Assembly: GCF_900109195.1 (NCBI RefSeq)
Contig: NZ_FNZG01000002.1
Span: 8,355 to 72,354, forward strand
Direction: 5' to 3'
Length of the DNA stretch: 64,000 bases
DNA from: Pseudooceanicola nitratireducens
GTDB taxonomy: Bacteria; Pseudomonadota; Alphaproteobacteria; Rhodobacterales; Rhodobacteraceae
Position 1 is the first letter of the stretch, and every line of letters starts with the position of its first letter. Positions 19,861-27,824 of the stretch are shown piece by piece. The position numbers were made by a program, and so were the translations under genes. The notes below the pieces were generated by a model. It saw nothing but the letters and a program-made list of their open reading frames with translations. It had not been told where the DNA came from and searched no databases.

Positions 19861-20161
19861 TGATCAGACCGATGTCGTGGCCCGTGCGGCCGAGCTTCTC
19901 AAGGGCCATCGCGCCAGCATCGACCGGCTGGATGCGATCCTTGTCTACACGCTCGGAGAGCGGTTCAAACACACCCAGGCCGTGGGCAAGCTGAAGGCGG
20001 AACATGATCTTCCGCCCTCGGACCCCGCGCGTGAAGCCTCGCAGATTGCGCGGCTGGAAGACCTTGCGGAACAGGCCGACCTGGATCCTGATTTCGCCAA
20101 GAAATTCCTGAATTTCATCATTCAGGAGGTGATCCGGCATCACCGGCAACACCAATCGTAA
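19853..20161 (+). CDS. Chorismate mutase (AroQ type), TTG start
   Basis: 102-aa helical AroQ-class chorismate mutase, which converts chorismate to prephenate for Phe and Tyr. Family features are RASIDRLDAILVYTLGERFKHTQAVGKLKAEHDLPPSDPAREA, giving the conserved Arg, Lys and Arg of the active site, and the last helix FLNFIIQEVIRHH. The TTG at 19853 gives the expected N-terminus (MTDDQTDVVARAAEL), with AAGGA upstream, and overlaps the end of GNAT copy 5. It closes the run of overlapping genes from ffh; rpsP follows after 46 bases that contain a small GCGGGA/TCCCGC hairpin. Confidence 0.88.
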   Translation: MTDDQTDVVARAAELLKGHRASIDRLDAILVYTLGERFKHTQAVGKLKAEHDLPPSDPAREASQIARLEDLAEQADLDPDFAKKFLNFIIQEVIRHHRQHQS

Positions 20162-20207
20162 GGCGGGATTTTCCCGCTAACTAACGCCATTCAAAGGAGA
20201 AACTCAA

Positions 20208-20591
20208 ATGGCCATGAAAATCCGTCTCGCCCGTGGCGGCTCCAAGAAACGCCCCTTCTACCGTATCGTTGCTGCGGACAGCCGCATGCCCCGCGACGGC
20301 CGCTTCATCGAGAAGCTGGGCACCTACAACCCGCTGCTGCCGAAAGATTCGGAAGAGCGCGTGAAAATGGACGTCGAGAAGGTGAAAGCCTGGCTCGAGA
20401 AGGGCGCTCAGCCGACCGACCGCGTGGCACGTTTCCTCGAAGCGGCCGGCGTTCTGGAGAAGAAAGAGCGTTCGAACCCCAAGAAGGGCACCCCGGGCAA
20501 AGCCGCCCAAGAGCGCGCGGAAGCCAAAGCTGCCAAGGCTGCTGAAGCTGCCGAAGCCGCTGCTGCCCCCGCAGAAGAAGGCGCAGAGTAA
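20208..20591 (+). CDS. rpsP: 30S ribosomal protein S16
   Basis: 127 aa. The S16 core [26 protein letters not shown] and the segment [11 protein letters not shown] are clear. S16 is usually about 80-90 aa; here about 45 residues of Lys then Ala/Glu-rich sequence (ending [11 protein letters not shown]) extend the C-terminus, as often in alphaproteobacteria. GGAGAAACTC precedes the ATG. It opens the rpsP-rimM-trmD-rplS ribosome operon. Confidence 0.97.
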   Translation: MAMKIRLARGGSKKRPFYRIVAADSRMPRDGRFIEKLGTYNPLLPKDSEERVKMDVEKVKAWLEKGAQPTDRVARFLEAAGVLEKKERSNPKKGTPGKAAQERAEAKAAKAAEAAEAAAAPAEEGAE

Positions 20592-20603
20592 TCTGACGCT
20601 TCA

Positions 20604-20650
20604 TCCGGCAGGTCTCCGGCCCGGTTCCGACCGGGCTGGCCCCTGCCGGA
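20604..20650 (+). terminator. Two-tier hairpin after rpsP (attenuator or processing site)
   Basis: The outer stem TCCGGCAGG (20604-20612) pairs with CCTGCCGGA (20642-20650). The inner perfect stem GCCCGGT (20619-20625) pairs with ACCGGGC (20630-20636) around TCCG. There is no T run, and the operon continues, so it more likely adjusts the S16-to-RimM ratio by partial termination or mRNA stabilisation than ends the transcript. Confidence 0.55.
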
Positions 20651-20668
20651 TGGCCCCTTCCCGCGCCG

Positions 20669-20803
20669 ATGCTGTTCCGTCCGATCCGCCTGCTGATCCT
20701 GCTGACCGTCGCTTTCGGCGCTGGAATGCTGTACGAACGGGAACGCCAGGCCGAAGAATGCCTGAACGAGGCCGGGATCTTGCAGGATATCATGTGCGGA
20801 TGA
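20669..20803 (+). CDS. 44-aa single-pass membrane peptide between rpsP and rimM
   Basis: A short reading frame from ATG 20669 to TGA 20801-20803, four bases before rimM. The product has a basic start (MLFRPIR), one hydrophobic helix ([15 protein letters not shown]) and a polar tail with two Cys ([18 protein letters not shown] then IMCG). The charge pattern predicts a membrane-anchored peptide with its tail outside the cytoplasm. Codon use (CTG, ATC, GCC, GAG) matches neighbouring genes. I recall short proteins of this form at this spot in other Rhodobacteraceae, but no function. Its placement suggests coupled translation with rimM. Confidence 0.6.
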   Translation: MLFRPIRLLILLTVAFGAGMLYERERQAEECLNEAGILQDIMCG

Positions 20804-20807
20804 CGAA

Positions 20808-21308
20808 ATGAGCGATCAGGTCTGTGTTGGAGCCATCGCCGGGGCCTATGGCGTCCGGGGTGAGGTCCGTCTGAAAAGTTTCTGTGCCGATCCGCAGGCG
20901 ATCGCCGATTACGGCCCGCTGACGGATGAAAATGGCACCGCCTATACCGTCACGCTGATCCGCCCGATCAAAAACGGCTTTGTCGCCCGCCTAAGCGGCG
21001 TGGCCACCAAGGAAGACGCAGATGCCCGCAAGGGCGTGCAGCTGTATGCGCCGCGCGACCGTCTGCCCGAGGCAGGCGAAGACGAATATTACCATGCCGA
21101 TCTGATCGGGCTGCGGGTGCTGGACACCGGCGGGACTGAAATCGGCACGATCCGCGCCGTGATGGATCACGGGGCCGGCGATCTTCTGGAAATCCAGGGG
21201 CCGGGGCTGAAGAACACCGTGCTTCTGCCTTTCACCCGCGCCTGTGTGCCGACCGTGGACCTGGCCGGTGGCAAGGTCGTGGCCGATCCGCCCGAAGGCC
21301 TGTTCTAA
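20808..21308 (+). CDS. rimM: 16S rRNA processing protein RimM
   Basis: Assembly factor that helps mature the 30S head, binding S19 and 16S rRNA. The 166-aa protein has the N-terminal [19 protein letters not shown] segment and a C-terminal PRC-barrel with [16 protein letters not shown] and the end [28 protein letters not shown]. Length is normal. It lies between rpsP and trmD, the classic order. Confidence 0.96.
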   Translation: MSDQVCVGAIAGAYGVRGEVRLKSFCADPQAIADYGPLTDENGTAYTVTLIRPIKNGFVARLSGVATKEDADARKGVQLYAPRDRLPEAGEDEYYHADLIGLRVLDTGGTEIGTIRAVMDHGAGDLLEIQGPGLKNTVLLPFTRACVPTVDLAGGKVVADPPEGLF

Positions 21309-21312
21309 GCAG

Positions 21313-22299
21313 ATGAGCGCGAAGACCCCGAAATCCCACGGCCGCAAATCCATCCGGCCCACGCTGGTGCCGCGCGACCTGATGAACGAACCGACGGCCC
21401 TTGCGGGGGTCTGGACCGCACGGATCATCACCCTGTTTCCAAAGGCCTTTCCCGGCGTTCTTGGCGAAAGCCTGACCGGCAAGGCGCTGGACGAAGGCAA
21501 GTGGCAGCTGGACACGGTGAACCTGCGCGACTTTGGCGAGGGCAAGCATCGCAACGTCGATGACACGCCCGCCGGGGGCGGCGCGGGCATGGTTCTGCGC
21601 CCCGACGTGATGGGCCGCGCAATCGACCACGCCATGCAGGGCGCACGCGGGGCCTGGCCGCTGGTCTACCTATCACCGCGCGGGCGGCGGTTCGATCAGC
21701 GTATGGCCGAACGGCTGGCGCAGGCGCAGGGCGTGACGATGATCTGCGGCCGGTTCGAGGGCCTGGATGAACGGGTCATCCAGCACTATGGCATTCAAGA
21801 GATTTCCCTGGGGGATTTCGTCATGACCGGCGGCGAACTAGCCGCGCAGGCCGTGATCGACGCCACCGTGCGGCTTCTGCCCGGGGTGCTGGGGAACGCG
21901 GAAAGCACCGAAAACGAAAGCTTTTCCGACGGCCTGCTGGAGCATCCGCAGTACACCCGCCCCGCCGAATGGCGCGGTCACAAGATCCCCGACGTGCTGA
22001 TGTCGGGCCATCACGGCGAGATCGCCAAGTGGCGTCAGCAGATGTCCGAAGAGATCACCCGCCTGCGCCGCCCCGACCTGTGGTCGGCTGCCCGCGAAGG
22101 GCTTCTGGACGACGCCGTGCGCGATGTGCGCGGTCCCGAAGCGCTCTCCGCGCTCTTGCAAGCGCGTCTCGCCAGCGCCCCGGGGCTGGAGCAGATGCTG
22201 GCCGTCGCCAATGCCCATCCCACCCTGCCCCGCGATCCCTGGATGGCCGTGGCGCAATTCCTATGGGACGCCGCCGGGCGGGACGCGAAACAGGCTTGA
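21313..22299 (+). CDS. trmD: tRNA (guanine37-N1)-methyltransferase, extended form
   Basis: SPOUT-class enzyme that methylates G37 of tRNAs with SAM to keep reading frame. Visible core: ARIITLFPKAFPGVL, DTPAGGGAGMVLRPDV, LSPRGRRFDQ, GRFEGLDERV and the trefoil-knot segment EISLGDFVMTGGELAAQAVIDA, then PQYTRPAEWRG and LMSGHHGEIAKWR. The 328 aa exceed the usual 230-270. An N-terminal arm of about 37 residues precedes the core, and about 60 residues follow the normal end near RRPDLW; the tail is helical (EALSALLQARLASAPGLEQMLAVA). The start at 21313 comes four bases after the rimM stop; a Met 23 codons later (MNEPTAL) is an alternative. Confidence 0.93.
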   Translation: MSAKTPKSHGRKSIRPTLVPRDLMNEPTALAGVWTARIITLFPKAFPGVLGESLTGKALDEGKWQLDTVNLRDFGEGKHRNVDDTPAGGGAGMVLRPDVMGRAIDHAMQGARGAWPLVYLSPRGRRFDQRMAERLAQAQGVTMICGRFEGLDERVIQHYGIQEISLGDFVMTGGELAAQAVIDATVRLLPGVLGNAESTENESFSDGLLEHPQYTRPAEWRGHKIPDVLMSGHHGEIAKWRQQMSEEITRLRRPDLWSAAREGLLDDAVRDVRGPEALSALLQARLASAPGLEQMLAVANAHPTLPRDPWMAVAQFLWDAAGRDAKQA

Positions 22300-22527
22300 T
22301 CCAAAGGCGAATCCGGCCTATACGCCGCCCGTCCGGGACCCTTTGGGTTTTGCGGACCGTTCTTCTGTTCGATTGGGCCGGTTTCTTCGCCGGATCACCC
22401 CCGAACGCGGGACGAGCAAAGAAAAGATGACCTTACCTCTGTTGGGCGGCGCGACCGGACCCAGGTGAAGACCAGAGCTATGAGGCGGAAATCACTGCGG
22501 GAAAACCGCTGATATAGGAGAATTGCG

Positions 22528-22911
22528 ATGGACCTGATCGCACAGCTGGAGGCGGAACAGATCGCCGCCCTGGGGAAAACCATCCCCGATTTCAAAGCGG
22601 GTGACACCATCCGCGTCGGTTACAAAGTGACCGAAGGCACGCGTAGCCGTGTGCAGAACTACGAAGGCGTTTGCATTTCGCGCAAGAACGGGTCGGGCAT
22701 TGCCGGGTCCTTCACCGTGCGGAAGATCTCCTTCGGTGAGGGCGTGGAACGTGTGTTCCCCCTCTACTCGACGAACATCGAAAGCATCGAAGTCGTGCGC
22801 CGCGGTCGTGTGCGCCGTGCGAAGCTGTACTACCTCCGTTCGCGTCGCGGCAAATCCGCCCGTATCGCCGAGGTTTCCAACTACAAGCCCAAGTCGGGCG
22901 CAGAAGCGTAA
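22528..22911 (+). CDS. rplS: 50S ribosomal protein L19
   Basis: 127 aa. L19 signatures are [33 protein letters not shown] and the C-terminal [52 protein letters not shown] ribosome site precedes the ATG. The 228 bases between trmD and this gene hold no gene; they contain a small GCGGGAAAACCGC hairpin just before the ribosome site and may carry a separate promoter. Confidence 0.97.
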   Translation: MDLIAQLEAEQIAALGKTIPDFKAGDTIRVGYKVTEGTRSRVQNYEGVCISRKNGSGIAGSFTVRKISFGEGVERVFPLYSTNIESIEVVRRGRVRRAKLYYLRSRRGKSARIAEVSNYKPKSGAEA

Positions 22912-22922
22912 GGATCGGCGAG

Positions 22923-23144
22923 ATGAAAAAAGACACCCATCCCGAATACCACGTCATCGACGTCAAGATGACCGACGGCACCGTGATCCAGATGCGTTCC
23001 ACCTGGGGCAAAGAAGGCGACCAGCTGTCGCTGGACATCGATCCGTCCGTGCACCCGGCCTGGACCGGTGGCTCCTCGCGTCTGCTGGACGCCGGTGGCC
23101 GCGTGTCCAAGTTCAAGAACAAATACGCCGGTCTGGGCTTCTGA
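22923..23144 (+). CDS. rpmE: 50S ribosomal protein L31
   Basis: 73 aa, L31 of the zinc-free form: the family motifs [44 protein letters not shown] and [10 protein letters not shown] are present, but no CxxC pair. It lies 11 bases after rplS and is followed by a strong terminator, so it ends the ffh/rpsP block. Confidence 0.95.
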   Translation: MKKDTHPEYHVIDVKMTDGTVIQMRSTWGKEGDQLSLDIDPSVHPAWTGGSSRLLDAGGRVSKFKNKYAGLGF

Positions 23145-23191
23145 TCCCGACCTTGGGTTCGGGTCTTCGTCCCGATCCAGTGCGATTTGCG

Positions 23192-23220
23192 AAACGCCGC
23201 CCTTTCGGGGCGGCGTTTTT
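23192..23220 (+). terminator. Intrinsic terminator after rpmE
   Basis: Perfect 10-bp stem AAACGCCGCC (23192-23201) with GGCGGCGTTT (23209-23218), then further T residues. It is the clearest terminator of the ribosomal block. Confidence 0.92.
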
Positions 23221-23323
23221 CGTTGTGGATTTGCCGCCTGTTCCGGGGGCTTGGACGGGGCCGGGATTGCTTTCAAACAGGAGGTGTGGGAAGAGCTTGG
23301 CAACAGGCAAACTGGGCTGACAC

Positions 23324-25450
23324 ATGGCAAATTCCAACGGGCAGGCGCAGATTACGCGCGGGCAGATCGCCACCGACGACGAAATCGATCTGGGGCAGGT
23401 TCTGCAGACCCTCTGGCGTGGCAAATGGGTGATCGCGCTTTGTGCGGTGCTGTTCCTGCTGCTTGGCGCGTATAACGTCTTTTTCCGCGCCGTCCCGGTC
23501 TATACCGCGACCGCCGCGCTGGCGCTGGAAAGCCGCGAAGAACAGATCGTCGACATCGAAAGCGTCGTGACCGGCCTGGGGGGCGATCAGGCCACCGTGA
23601 ATACCGAGATCGAGGTGCTGCGCTCGCGCGGGTTGATCACCGACCTGGTTGAAGACATGGGCCTGGTCGAGGACCCCGAGTTCAACCCCGAGATCCGCGA
23701 CAAGAGCGGGTTGTCCATCGGCAACGCCGTGAAATGGGTCAAGGGCACGATCCTGCGGATGGACACCACCGAAGAGCCCAAGGAACCGCAGGCGATCTTC
23801 GACAAGGTCGTCGAGAACGTCATGGGCACGATCTCGGTGTCCAACCCGCGCCAGACATTTGTCTTTCAGATCAGTGTCGTGACCGAAGATCCGCGCAAAT
23901 CGGCGCGCATGGCCAACCGCCTGGCCGAGCTGTATATCGCCGACCAGATCAACGTTAAATTCGAGCGCACCGAACAGGCGACCATCTGGCTGACCGATCG
24001 CGTATCCGACCTGCGTGTCGATCTGGAAACTGCCGAAACGCGGCTGAAAGCTTTCAGCGCCAGCACCGACCTGATCAGCGCCGAGGGTCTTTATGCCCTG
24101 AATCGCCAGATCAAGGAGCTGCGGGACCGCCGCGCCGCGCTGATTGACGAAGTCGCCAAGGCCGAGTTGCGCGCCACGACCCTCACCGCCAATCAGGACG
24201 CCAGCGTCGACCAACGCGCTGCGGCGGCGGACGACATCCAGCTGAACGGGCTTGCCGGGCGGGCCGCGGATGGCAATGAAGACGCGCTTGAAGCCTTCGA
24301 CACCCGCTATGCCCTGCTGCAAATGCGTTCTGCGCAAGAGCTGAGCCGGATGCAGAACCAAGTTGCCGTTCTGGACGCGTCGATCACGGACCTGGCACAG
24401 CGCATCGAACGCCAGTCGACCGAACTGGTGAACCTGCAGCAATACCAGCGGGAGGCCGAGGCCAACCGTCTGATCTATGAACACTTTCTGAGCCGCCTGA
24501 AGGAAACCAGCGTGCAGCAGGGGATCCAGCAGGCCGACGCCCGGATCCTGTCGCGCGCCGTGGTGCCGCAATCGCCTTCGGCCCCGCGGAAGGGGCGCGG
24601 CATGGCCCTGGCGATGATCCTGGGTGCGATCATCGGTGCCGCGATCGTCTTGGGGCGTGAGGCGGCGCAGAACACTTACCGCCTGGCTGAAAACATCGAA
24701 CGCGCGACCGGTCTGCCAGTGATCGGCCAGATCCCGACGATCCCTGCGCGTCGGCGGAAAAACGTGCTTAAATACCTGTCGGAAAAGCCGAACTCCGGCG
24801 CGGCCGAGGCGATCCGCAATCTGCGAACCTCGGTTCTTCTGGCGGATCTCGACAATCCGCCGCAGATCATCATGTCGACCTCTTCCGTCCCGGGTGAAGG
24901 CAAGACGACACAGTCGCTGGCCATGACCCAGAACCTCGCCGGATTGGGCAAGAAGGTGCTTCTGATCGAAGGCGACATTCGCAAACGGATCTTTGGCGAA
25001 TACTTCGAGATCGAGACCGACAAGGGCCTTCTTGCCGTGCTTTCGGGCGAAACGACGCTGGACGAGGCCGTGCGCTACAACGAAACGCTGCAGGCGGATC
25101 TGCTGATCGGCGAGGCTTCGAAGGTCAACGCGGCGGATGTCTTCTCCTCCGAACGGTTCAACGCCTTCCTGCGCGAGGTGCGCGAGAAGTACGACTATGT
25201 GATCATCGACACGCCGCCGGTGCTGGCGGTGCCGGACGCCCGCGTGATCGGGCAGTCCGTCGACGCGATCATGTACGCGATCAAGTGGGACGACACGACC
25301 AAGCGGCAGGTCGCGGATGGCCTTCGGTCGTTCCAGAACGTGAACGTGAAGGTGACCGGACTGGTGCTGACGCAGATCAATCGGCGCGGCATGAAGCAAT
25401 ATGGCTATGGCGACAGCTATGGCTCCTACGACAGTTATTATTCGAACTGA
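23324..25450 (+). CDS. Wzc-type polysaccharide co-polymerase and tyrosine kinase
   Basis: 708-aa inner-membrane protein of the Wzz/BY-kinase class that controls chain length and export of an exopolysaccharide. Helix 1 is at about 33-53, then a periplasmic Wzz-like part with coiled coil (about 210-400), helix 2 at about 426-444, and a cytoplasmic kinase. The kinase has Walker A SSVPGEGKTT (520-529), Walker A' LLIEGDIRKR (546-555; most relatives have a Asp-Ala-Asp here) and Walker B YVIIDTPP. The last 17 residues hold seven tyrosines (YGYGDSYGSYDSYY), the usual autophosphorylation cluster. A Wza-type exporter lies downstream at 27825. The polymer is unknown. Confidence 0.9.
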   Translation: MANSNGQAQITRGQIATDDEIDLGQVLQTLWRGKWVIALCAVLFLLLGAYNVFFRAVPVYTATAALALESREEQIVDIESVVTGLGGDQATVNTEIEVLRSRGLITDLVEDMGLVEDPEFNPEIRDKSGLSIGNAVKWVKGTILRMDTTEEPKEPQAIFDKVVENVMGTISVSNPRQTFVFQISVVTEDPRKSARMANRLAELYIADQINVKFERTEQATIWLTDRVSDLRVDLETAETRLKAFSASTDLISAEGLYALNRQIKELRDRRAALIDEVAKAELRATTLTANQDASVDQRAAAADDIQLNGLAGRAADGNEDALEAFDTRYALLQMRSAQELSRMQNQVAVLDASITDLAQRIERQSTELVNLQQYQREAEANRLIYEHFLSRLKETSVQQGIQQADARILSRAVVPQSPSAPRKGRGMALAMILGAIIGAAIVLGREAAQNTYRLAENIERATGLPVIGQIPTIPARRRKNVLKYLSEKPNSGAAEAIRNLRTSVLLADLDNPPQIIMSTSSVPGEGKTTQSLAMTQNLAGLGKKVLLIEGDIRKRIFGEYFEIETDKGLLAVLSGETTLDEAVRYNETLQADLLIGEASKVNAADVFSSERFNAFLREVREKYDYVIIDTPPVLAVPDARVIGQSVDAIMYAIKWDDTTKRQVADGLRSFQNVNVKVTGLVLTQINRRGMKQYGYGDSYGSYDSYYSN

Positions 25451-25487
25451 TCTTCGGGTAATTTTTCGTACTGATCTGTGTGGTCCT

Positions 25488-25559
25488 CCGCAGCGCGCGC
25501 TGCGGTAAGGAAACGTTCATCACCTTTGCGGATCTTCCGATGCTCATTATCGGGAGATC
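25488..25559 (+). promoter_or_regulatory. Two inverted repeats upstream of the DUF2793 gene
   Basis: The first is a perfect 18-base palindrome CCGCAGCGCGCGCTGCGG (25488-25505) shortly after the kinase gene. The second pairs GATCTTCCGAT (25531-25541) with ATCGGGAGATC (25549-25559), one mismatch, 7-base loop. The second hairpin includes the GGGAG ribosome site and ends 3 bases before the ATG at 25563, so folding would hide the start of the DUF2793 gene. Whether it acts as an RNA switch or as a protein site on DNA is open. Confidence 0.5.
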
Positions 25560-25562
25560 ACG

Positions 25563-27311
25563 ATGTCCGACGCCTCTGCCAATCTGTCCTTGCCGTTGAT
25601 CCAGCCGTCCCAGGCGCAGAAACACGTCACGCATAACGAGGCGCTGCTGATCTTGGACGCATTGGTCCAACTCTCGGTGCTCAGCGCGACCACAACCGCC
25701 CCGCCGGCAGAGCCCGCAACCGGAGATCGCTATCTGCTGCCGTCAGGGGCCACGGGTGCCTGGTCCGGTCAGGCGGCGACGATTGCTATGTGGCTGGGCG
25801 AGGCCTGGACATTCCTGGAGCCCCGTGCCGGATGGACCACCTGGATCGCGGATACGGGTGCGCAACTGCGGTTCGATGGCAGTACCTGGCAAGCCGAGGC
25901 CGCCGATCTGCAGAACCTGCCGATGGTGGGCGTAAATTCCGCGGCAGATTCGGTGAACCGTCTGTCCGTTGCCTCTGCCGCCAGCCTTCTGACCCATGAA
26001 GGGGCCGGGCATCAGCTGAAGATCAACAAGGCCTCCTCCGGCGATACGGCGAGCCTGCTGTTCCAGGATGGTTGGTCCGGCCGGGCGGAAATGGGCCTGG
26101 CAGGCAGCGACGACTTTGCCGTGAAGGTCAGCGCGGATGGCTTCGTGTTTCACACCGCACTGACCGCGACGGGCGGTTCCGGATCCGTGCAATTTCCGAA
26201 CGGTGCCGAGGTGAGCGATCCTTCCGGGATGGGCGATGGCCCGGTCGTAGCGATGCCCTATATCCATTCGCGGGGCCTGAACCTGGTCAGCAATGGACTG
26301 GGCAGCCTGACAGCCCCCTATAATTATCCGGCCGGCCTCACGCGTGACCCGGTACAGACACCTGATGTCCAAGCCAGCTTTTCGCATGCGGGCCATGCGA
26401 GCGGATGGATGCAGATGACCGAAACCATTCCGGTCAATCCGAACGATATCCATGAGATTTCGTGTCTTCTGCGGCAGGAGGCGATGCCCGGCGATTGGTC
26501 TGCTCACGCGCACGAGGACCGACATGAAAATAGCCTTGGCCTGGTCTGCATCGACGCGGACGGCCAGGAAATCGCGCCGCTGCACCATGCGCGCTACAAG
26601 TCCGGCGGCACCGACAGCCTGACCACGCTGGCGGCACCGTTGGCCCCCGGTGACACCCAGGTTTTTGTCAGCGATGCGAGCGGCTGGAACGACGCCGAAA
26701 GTGATCCGGCGAAACTTGGCCTTCGCATTGATGGCTATCGGGATTCGCATGGGCGCTCCTACAGCTTTTACTCACGTTTCGCTTTGGCTGCCGCGTTCTC
26801 AACCACCGGGGTGAACAAGGTGACCCATGTGATCACCCTTGATGCCCCACTGCCGGGCAGCATGGGCAATCCAGACGATGCCTCTGGCATCTGGCCTGTC
26901 GGGACTCAGGTCGCCAATGCGGTTCAGGGCGATGCTGCCAAGCCAGTTGTTTACTCTGCCATTCTCTCCTCTTCCGATCAGTGGCACCGCGCCATGGGAC
27001 ATATCGGCGGGCTGGACACCTCCGGTACGAATGCACCGGGGAATTTCGCCCCGGGAACGGTGGCCGTTCGACTGGCCTGGTCGCTGAACAGCAGCAACCA
27101 GCCCGGCGGAACGGGCGGGTTTCCGGACACAGGCGCGGCACAGCGCGTCTGGATCGCAGGCGCGTCGTTTAGGTCCGCGCCAATCAGCGCCTTGCAATCA
27201 GTCACCACTGGTCCCGCGGCAGGGTCCAAGACGATCCACGTGGCCAAGGCGGATGTCGCCGGGTCCCAGATCCAGTTGCAGCAGGCCGCATCAGAGGTCG
27301 TGCCGATTTAG
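25563..27311 (+). CDS. DUF2793 domain protein in exopolysaccharide locus
   Basis: 582 aa. The N-terminal 105 residues carry the DUF2793 pattern (LSLPLIQPSQAQKHVTHNEALLILDALVQLSV, GDRYLLPSGATGAWSGQAATIAMWLGEAWTFLEPRAGW, QLRFDGSTW). DUF2793 is best known from phage and gene-transfer-agent tail proteins. Residues 150-560 are beta-rich, with a jelly-roll or lectin-like feel (repeated short strands, many Gly, Ser, Asp), and no catalytic motif I recognise. There is no Sec signal peptide. It stands alone, between the Wzc-type kinase and the small peptide/Wza pair. A surface or polymer-binding role is a guess. Confidence 0.75.
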   Translation: MSDASANLSLPLIQPSQAQKHVTHNEALLILDALVQLSVLSATTTAPPAEPATGDRYLLPSGATGAWSGQAATIAMWLGEAWTFLEPRAGWTTWIADTGAQLRFDGSTWQAEAADLQNLPMVGVNSAADSVNRLSVASAASLLTHEGAGHQLKINKASSGDTASLLFQDGWSGRAEMGLAGSDDFAVKVSADGFVFHTALTATGGSGSVQFPNGAEVSDPSGMGDGPVVAMPYIHSRGLNLVSNGLGSLTAPYNYPAGLTRDPVQTPDVQASFSHAGHASGWMQMTETIPVNPNDIHEISCLLRQEAMPGDWSAHAHEDRHENSLGLVCIDADGQEIAPLHHARYKSGGTDSLTTLAAPLAPGDTQVFVSDASGWNDAESDPAKLGLRIDGYRDSHGRSYSFYSRFALAAAFSTTGVNKVTHVITLDAPLPGSMGNPDDASGIWPVGTQVANAVQGDAAKPVVYSAILSSSDQWHRAMGHIGGLDTSGTNAPGNFAPGTVAVRLAWSLNSSNQPGGTGGFPDTGAAQRVWIAGASFRSAPISALQSVTTGPAAGSKTIHVAKADVAGSQIQLQQAASEVVPI

Positions 27312-27449
27312 CGCGCTACGAAATGCAGATTAATTGGCTCAGGTTAATATTGAGTTTCGTTTTCTTGCCGATGCAAATTTGTTCGTTGCCCGGTCAGGGG
27401 GGCTGCACTATCCTTTTGGGGCATGCTGTTTAACCTTGAGGAGTTACCC

Positions 27450-27656
27450 ATGAAGCGCATCGCAGCTCTGTCGCTTGTCGCCGCCCTGGCCGCAACCGGC
27501 GCATCCGCCGAGAACGCCACCGTGAAGGCTGACAAGCCGACGGTCTCCACCCAGGCGGGCCTGGCCCTGTCCGGCATGGCGCCTGCCGCTGCTGTTGTCG
27601 GCCTGGCTGTCATCGCCACGGCGATCGCAGCCGCAGACGCAAGCTCCGGCACCTGA
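27450..27656 (+). CDS. 68-aa secreted or membrane peptide in EPS locus
   Basis: The ATG at 27450 (MKRIAALSLVAALAATGASA) gives a full Sec signal peptide; GAGGAG precedes it. After cleavage about 48 residues remain: a polar stretch (ENATVKADKPTVSTQ) and one hydrophobic segment rich in Ala, Val and Gly (LALSGMAPAAAVVGLAVIATAIAAA). A terminator follows, so it is a single-gene unit between a DUF2793 gene and a Wza-type exporter. The signal peptide plus Ala/Gly-rich hydrophobic end resembles small EPS-locus proteins seen beside Wza genes, but I cannot name a family. Confidence 0.7.
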   Translation: MKRIAALSLVAALAATGASAENATVKADKPTVSTQAGLALSGMAPAAAVVGLAVIATAIAAADASSGT

Positions 27657-27680
27657 TCGACCGATCACCGATTTCGAAAA

Positions 27681-27706
27681 GGCCCTGCCCCGGCAGGGCC
27701 TTTTTC
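27681..27706 (+). terminator. Intrinsic terminator after the 68-aa peptide gene
   Basis: Stem GGCCCTGC (27681-27688) with GCAGGGCC (27693-27700), 4-base loop, then TTTTT. It insulates the small peptide gene from the exporter gene downstream. Confidence 0.9.
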
Positions 27707-27824
27707 ATTTGGTCCCCGGGCGGACCTTGCCCCGGGGGCGCCGCAAACCGTCAAAAACCCTGCTCGGTCCTTGATATGCACGTCTTTTTCACCCAAACAC
27801 GTTTTTGATGAAACGGGGGAATCG

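Noticed and set aside
23273-25399. Minus-strand open frame of about 708 codons opposite the Wzc-type kinase
   Set aside because: Product is His/Gln/Arg-rich without any motif. It mirrors the codon structure of the real kinase gene on the plus strand, whose domains are unambiguous.
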